Of a stretch of 9,201 nt of DNA, positions 5,781 through 9,201 are shown in pieces. Each line of letters begins with the position of its first letter. The stretch's first letter is position 1. The notes below the pieces were generated by a model. It did no database searches and was not told the DNA's origin. It was given only the letters and a program-made list of their open reading frames with translations. Position numbers and translations under genes: made by a program. Source of the stretch: Microbacteriaceae bacterium (lineage in GTDB: Bacteria; Actinomycetota; Actinomycetes; Actinomycetales; Microbacteriaceae); NCBI GenBank assembly GCA_012719255.1, contig JAAYAS010000179.1, forward strand, positions 1 through 9,201, written 5' to 3'.

Positions 5781-6824
5781 ATGACCGCTCCCGACGCCTC
5801 CGCCCGCCCCGCCCCGCGCACCGTCGCCGACGCCGGGGAGCGGGAGGTGCTCGCGGAGGTGCTCGCGCGCATCCCCATCGGCGAGGCCGAGCTCGGCCCC
5901 GGCGACGACGCCGCGGTGCTCGCCGCGGCCGATGGCCGGTTCGTCGTCACCACCGACACGATGATCGAGGGGCCCGACTTCCGCCGCGCCTGGTCGAGCC
6001 CGGTCGAGCTCGGCCGCAAGGCGATCGCCTCGAATCTCGCCGACGTCGTCGCGATGGGCGCCCGGCCGACCGGGCTCGTCGTGGCGCTCGCCGTGCCGCG
6101 CGACACCGAGGTGGCGTGGGTGGCGGGCCTCGCCGACGGCTTCGCGTCGGGCCTCGCCGAGCTGTGGCCGGGATGCGGGGTGATCGGCGGCGACCTCGCG
6201 ACGGCGCCGGTGGCGATGCTCGCGGTCACCGCGTTCGGCTCGCTCGACGGGCGCGCGCCGGTGACCCGCGCGGGGGCGCGGCCCGGCGATGTCGTCGCCG
6301 TCGCCGGGCCGCTCGGCCGGGCGGCGGGCGGGCTGCGGCTGCTGTTCGCGCGCGCGGTCGACGGGGCGGGCGCCCCGGATGCGGCGGCGCTCGCGGCGCT
6401 GCGGGCCGAGGGCGGACTCGCGGCGGAGCTCGTCGACCAGCAGCTCGCGCCGGCGCCGCCGCTGCGGGCGGGCGTCGCCGCCGCCGAGGCCGGGGCGACG
6501 GCGATGATGGACATGTCGGACGGGCTGCTGCTCGACGCCGATCGGCTCACGATCGCCTCCGACGTCGCGATCGAGCTCGACACCGCCCTCGTCGACGACG
6601 ACGTGCGCGCGCTGTCGGCGGAGTTCGACCGCGAGACCGCGCTGCGGCTCGTGCTCGGCGGCGGCGAGGACCACTCGCTGCTCGCCTGCTTCGGCGCCGA
6701 CGCGGCGCTGCCGGCGCCGTTCCGCCCGATCGGCCGGGTCGTCGAGTCGGGCGAGCACCGCGTGCTCGTCGACGGCGTCCCCGCCGACCCCGCCGGCTGG
6801 GACCCGTACGCCGGCCTCGGTTGA
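5781..6824 (+). CDS. thiL: Thiamine-monophosphate kinase
   Basis: Phosphorylates thiamine monophosphate with ATP to thiamine diphosphate, the last step of cofactor synthesis, in the cytoplasm. The protein has 347 residues, slightly longer than the family's 310-330. Seen: GPGDDAAVL (39-47, metal and nucleotide binding); TTDTMIEGPDF (57-67); KAIASNLADVVAMGA (80-94); GGDLA (136-140); DMSDGL (244-249); and GGGEDHSLL (293-301), where many homologues have GEDYEL. The AIRS/PurM-like architecture is complete. An Ala/Pro-rich N-terminus of about 18 residues precedes the fold. ATG 5781 was preferred over the in-frame GTG at 5772, because the GTG overlaps the -10 box. No other thiamine genes are nearby. 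A 19-bp tandem array begins immediately after the TGA. Many actinobacteria place thiL close to recG and rsmD; here only rsmD follows. Confidence 0.95.
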   Translation: MTAPDASARPAPRTVADAGEREVLAEVLARIPIGEAELGPGDDAAVLAAADGRFVVTTDTMIEGPDFRRAWSSPVELGRKAIASNLADVVAMGARPTGLVVALAVPRDTEVAWVAGLADGFASGLAELWPGCGVIGGDLATAPVAMLAVTAFGSLDGRAPVTRAGARPGDVVAVAGPLGRAAGGLRLLFARAVDGAGAPDAAALAALRAEGGLAAELVDQQLAPAPPLRAGVAAAEAGATAMMDMSDGLLLDADRLTIASDVAIELDTALVDDDVRALSAEFDRETALRLVLGGGEDHSLLACFGADAALPAPFRPIGRVVESGEHRVLVDGVPADPAGWDPYAGLG

Positions 6825-7199
6825 CGGGCCGGTGGTCGGCCAGCCGGCCGCTGGTCCGCAGGTCGGCCGGTGGTCGGCCAGCCGGCCGCTGGTCCGCAGG
6901 TCGGCCGGTGGCCGGCAAACCGACCGGTGGTCCGCAGGTCGGCCGCCGGCTCGCAGGTCGGCCGGTCCCGCGGGAGCGGCTGTTCTGCAGCGGAGCGGTC
7001 GTTCCGCAGGCGACCGGTCGTTCTGCCGGCGACCGGTCGTTCTGCCGGCGACCGGTCGTTCTGCCGGCGGACGGTCGTTCTGCAGTCGACCGGTCGTGTC
7101 GCAAGCGACCGGTCGTGTCGCAAGCGACCGGTCGTGTCGCAAGCGGGCGGTCGTGTCGCAAGCGGCCGGTCGGTCTGCAGGCGGGCCGGTCCGCGACCG
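6825..7199. repeat. 19-bp minisatellite array, about 20 units, between thiL and rsmD
   Basis: A tandem array with consensus near CGRCCGGTSGTYCYGCAGG fills almost the whole thiL-rsmD gap. The unit length stays at 19 bp except around 6956-7010, where units of 18, 14 and 20 bp occur. It has three domains. At 6827-6911 a 38-bp dimer (GGTCGGCCGGTGGTCGGCC plus AGCCGGCCGCTGGTCCGCA) gives a 47-bp exact repeat. At 7011-7067 there are three identical CGACCGGTCGTTCTGCCGG units. At 7087-7143 there are three identical CGACCGGTCGTGTCGCAAG units. Units near both ends are more degenerate. Many units carry the palindrome GACCGGTC. The array begins right after the thiL TGA and ends 36 bp before the rsmD -10 box. 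Blocks of identical neighbours indicate recent amplification by slippage or unequal exchange. Frames are open through it on both strands, but these are by-products of a stop-free repeat. Confidence 0.95.
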
Positions 7200-7235
7200 A
7201 GGGGCGTCCGGGTCGGACGCGGCGACGCATCCCTC

Positions 7236-7241
7236 TACGAT
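7236..7241 (+). promoter_or_regulatory. -10 box of rsmD, leaderless type
   Basis: TACGAT matches the TANNNT consensus and ends exactly 6 nt before the ATG at 7248, so transcription should begin at or near the start codon. There is no Shine-Dalgarno. TCGGAC at 7213-7218 lies 17 bp upstream and is at best a weak -35. Confidence 0.65.
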
Positions 7242-7247
7242 CGACGC

Positions 7248-7823
7248 ATGACGAGGATCATCGCCGGGACCGCCGCGAACGTCCGCCTGCAGGTGCCGGC
7301 GCGCGGCACGCGCCCCACCAGCGACAAGGTGCGCGAGGCGCTGTTCTCGTCGCTCGACGCGGCGTTCGACTTCGCCGACGCGCGCGTCCTCGACCTCTAC
7401 GCGGGCTCGGGCGCGCTCGGGCTCGAGGCGGTCTCGCGCGGGGCCTCGTCGGCGGTGCTCGTCGAGCGGGCCGCGAGCGCCGCGCGGCTCACGGCGGCGA
7501 ACGCGGATGCGGTGGCGGCGCGGGCGCCCAGCGCCCGGGTCGAGGCGGTCGCCTCCCCCGTGCGCCGCTATCTCGAGGGCCGCGCCGAGACCGCCGCGGG
7601 CGAGTTCGACCTCGTGTTCATCGACCCGCCGTACGACCTGCCGGATGCGGAGATCGCGGCCGATCTCGCGGCCCTGCGCCCGCTCGTGTCGCCGGATGCG
7701 CTCGTCGTCGTCGAACGCGCGACCCGGCGCGGCCCCCTCGACCTGCCCGCCGGCTGGGGGCTGTGGCGGCGGCGCGAGTACGGCGACACCGCGCTCGACC
7801 TGCTCGAGCCCGTCGACGGCTGA
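7248..7823 (+). CDS. rsmD: 16S rRNA (guanine(966)-N(2))-methyltransferase
   Basis: Uses S-adenosylmethionine to methylate N2 of G966 (E. coli numbering) of 16S rRNA in the 30S subunit. The protein has 191 residues, normal for RsmD. Seen: MTRIIAGTA at the N-terminus; RPTSDKVREALFSSL (22-36); the SAM-binding motif DLYAGSGALGLEA (49-61); VLVERAASA (70-78, acidic residue for the ribose); the catalytic motif FIDPPY (124-129); and a YGDT block (178-181). The start at 7248 matches the family N-terminus and lies 6 nt after a TACGAT box with no ribosome binding site. In many actinobacteria rsmD is followed by coaD; here it is followed by a repeat array and a moxR gene. It is the only gene between the two related arrays, and the downstream array overlaps its last codons. 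Confidence 0.96.
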   Translation: MTRIIAGTAANVRLQVPARGTRPTSDKVREALFSSLDAAFDFADARVLDLYAGSGALGLEAVSRGASSAVLVERAASAARLTAANADAVAARAPSARVEAVASPVRRYLEGRAETAAGEFDLVFIDPPYDLPDAEIAADLAALRPLVSPDALVVVERATRRGPLDLPAGWGLWRRREYGDTALDLLEPVDG

Positions 7824-8010
7824 CCGTCCCGGCCGGTTGCGCGGAGAACGACCGGGAGCTGCCGCTGCAAGCACCGGTCGGGCGGGCCGAGCGCCGGCCC
7901 TCACTCCGGAAAGCGACCGGGAGCTGCAGGGACGAGTACCGGTCGGATTCGCGTGGAGCCGGCCGCCCCTTCGAGAAACGACCGGTAGTTGCGGGTGCAA
8001 CTACCGGTCG
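7816..8010. repeat. Three 65-bp tandem units, each with a 32-bp inverted repeat, after rsmD
   Basis: The inverted-repeat halves of the units lie at 7849-7880, 7914-7945 and 7979-8010, exactly 65 bp apart. Each begins CGACCGG and ends ACCGGTCG. Each is preceded by a 33-bp segment that has CCGGCC at the same offset (positions 14-19) and ends in an A-containing GAGAA-like word. The first unit starts in the last rsmD codons (7816). The first two palindromes are imperfect and share the left arm CGACCGGGAGCTGC. The third is perfect. The core CGACCGG and the word CTGCAGG (7924-7930) are shared with the 19-bp array upstream of rsmD. Confidence 0.85.
7979..8010. promoter_or_regulatory. Perfect 14-bp inverted repeat with a GGGT loop
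   Basis: CGACCGGTAGTTGC (7979-7992) and GCAACTACCGGTCG (7997-8010) are exact reverse complements with a 4-nt loop. As RNA it would form a strong hairpin that could end rsmD transcription, although no U-run follows on the + strand. As DNA it could be an operator 44 bp before the moxR -10 box. It is the best-preserved copy in the 65-bp array. Confidence 0.65.
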
Positions 8011-8046
8011 GGGGAAGGGCGGGGCGCGGAGGGGCGGCGTCGGGGG
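8010..8046 (+). promoter_or_regulatory. G-quadruplex motif upstream of the moxR promoter
   Basis: On the + strand, runs of 5, 3, 4, 4 and 5 G begin at 8010, 8017, 8021, 8031 and 8042, with loops of 2, 1, 6 and 7 nt. This meets the canonical rule of four or more G3+ runs with loops of 1-7 nt. It starts on the last base of the perfect inverted repeat and ends 7 bp before the TAGGAT box, so it covers the -35 region on the non-template strand. Confidence 0.6.
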
Positions 8047-8053
8047 CCGAACG

Positions 8054-8059
8054 TAGGAT
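8054..8059 (+). promoter_or_regulatory. Candidate -10 box of the moxR-type gene, leaderless type
   Basis: TAGGAT ends 6 nt before the ATG at 8066, the same spacing as at rsmD. No -35 is visible; the region is occupied by the G-run cluster. The AGGA inside the box could also serve as a weak Shine-Dalgarno 7 nt from the ATG, so the leaderless reading is less certain than for rsmD. Confidence 0.5.
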
Positions 8060-8065
8060 GTCGGC

Positions 8066-9033
<968 letters not shown>

Positions 9034-9037
<4 letters not shown>

Positions 9038-9201
9038 CCGCCGCCGTGCCCGACGCCAGCGCGCCCCGCGCCTCCCGACCGGCCGAGCGCCGCGCCGGGG
9101 GCGCCGCCGCCCCCGCCGGCCGCGGAACGGCTCGCGGGGCCGCGGTCGGTTCCGCCGCCCCGGCCGCCGGCCACGCCCCCGCGGCCACCGACGTCGCCAG
9201 C
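9034..9201 (+). CDS. Start of a downstream ORF, possibly DUF58-family protein, 3' end outside the window
   Basis: GTG at 9034 overlaps the moxR TGA (GTGA) and opens a frame that stays open to the window end, giving 56 codons. The visible residues are Ala, Pro, Gly and Arg-rich and look disordered, so no domain can be named from them. DUF58 is the usual product after a moxR gene in this arrangement, and an overlapping start fits an operon partner. An in-frame GTG at 9046 is an alternative start. The product name rests on context only. Confidence 0.5.

Noticed and set aside
6832..7251. Possible 139-residue + strand protein through the 19-bp array, and long - strand frames across 5592-8000
   Set aside because: The repeat is stop-free and very GC-rich, so all frames stay open. 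The products are low-complexity Arg/Gly/Ser text with no domain, no start signals, and they overlap the well-supported thiL and rsmD genes.
7849..8010. CRISPR array (32-bp repeats with 33-bp spacers)
   Set aside because: Period and sizes look CRISPR-like, but the repeats differ in the middle, are long palindromes, and the spacers are similar to each other (CCGGCC at the same offset). There are only three units and no cas gene in the window.
6825..8010. Insertion sequence or integron cassette carrying rsmD
   Set aside because: No transposase or integrase, no target-site duplication and no attC-like asymmetry were seen. The flanking arrays are tandem and differ in period, unlike terminal inverted repeats.

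Overview
The window is very GC-rich (by eye well above 70%), and almost every third codon position is G or C. Gene content and protein style point to a high-GC actinobacterium, most likely Microbacteriaceae. The evidence is the order murA / acyltransferase / gpsA / ddl / DUF3515 lipoprotein, the actinobacterial forms of ThiL and RsmD, a MoxR-type AAA+ gene that runs into a second ORF, and start codons set just behind TANNNT boxes. The genus cannot be fixed from sequence alone.

Layout. Positions 1-3930 hold a tightly packed + strand envelope operon: the 3' end of murA, a PlsC-type acyltransferase, gpsA and ddl. The joints are a 2-nt gap followed by two ATGA overlaps. The operon joins peptidoglycan precursor synthesis (MurA, Ddl) to phospholipid precursor synthesis (GpsA makes glycerol-3-phosphate, PlsC acylates lysophosphatidate). 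A convergent DUF3515 lipoprotein gene lies at 3999-4541 on the - strand. A 359-bp non-coding stretch with degenerate GCATCCC-centred repeats leads to a stand-alone flavin reductase (4901-5395), which has a clear promoter box and a strong Shine-Dalgarno. A 385-bp non-coding stretch with two interlaced palindromes precedes thiL (5781-6824).

From 6825 the window becomes unusual. rsmD (7248-7823) is flanked on both sides by tandem arrays that share a CGACCGG core. The upstream array (6825-7199) is a 19-bp minisatellite of about 20 units. The downstream array (7816-8010) is three 65-bp units, each carrying a 32-bp inverted repeat whose last copy is a perfect 14-bp stem. Both arrays begin at the stop codon of the preceding gene. 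The second runs into a G-quadruplex-type G-run cluster just upstream of the moxR -10 box. The window ends with the moxR-type ATPase gene (8066-9037) and the first 56 codons of an overlapping ORF that is probably the usual DUF58 partner.

Regulation read from sequence: thiL, rsmD and moxR (and less clearly the DUF3515 gene) have TANNNT -10 boxes 6-9 nt before their ATG, which suggests leaderless transcripts. I see no rRNA, tRNA, CRISPR-Cas, transposase, phage or defence genes, and no new multi-gene system among the proteins. The most novel material is non-coding: the paired repeat arrays around rsmD, the interlaced palindromes before thiL, and an over-represented GGATGC/GCATCC word.
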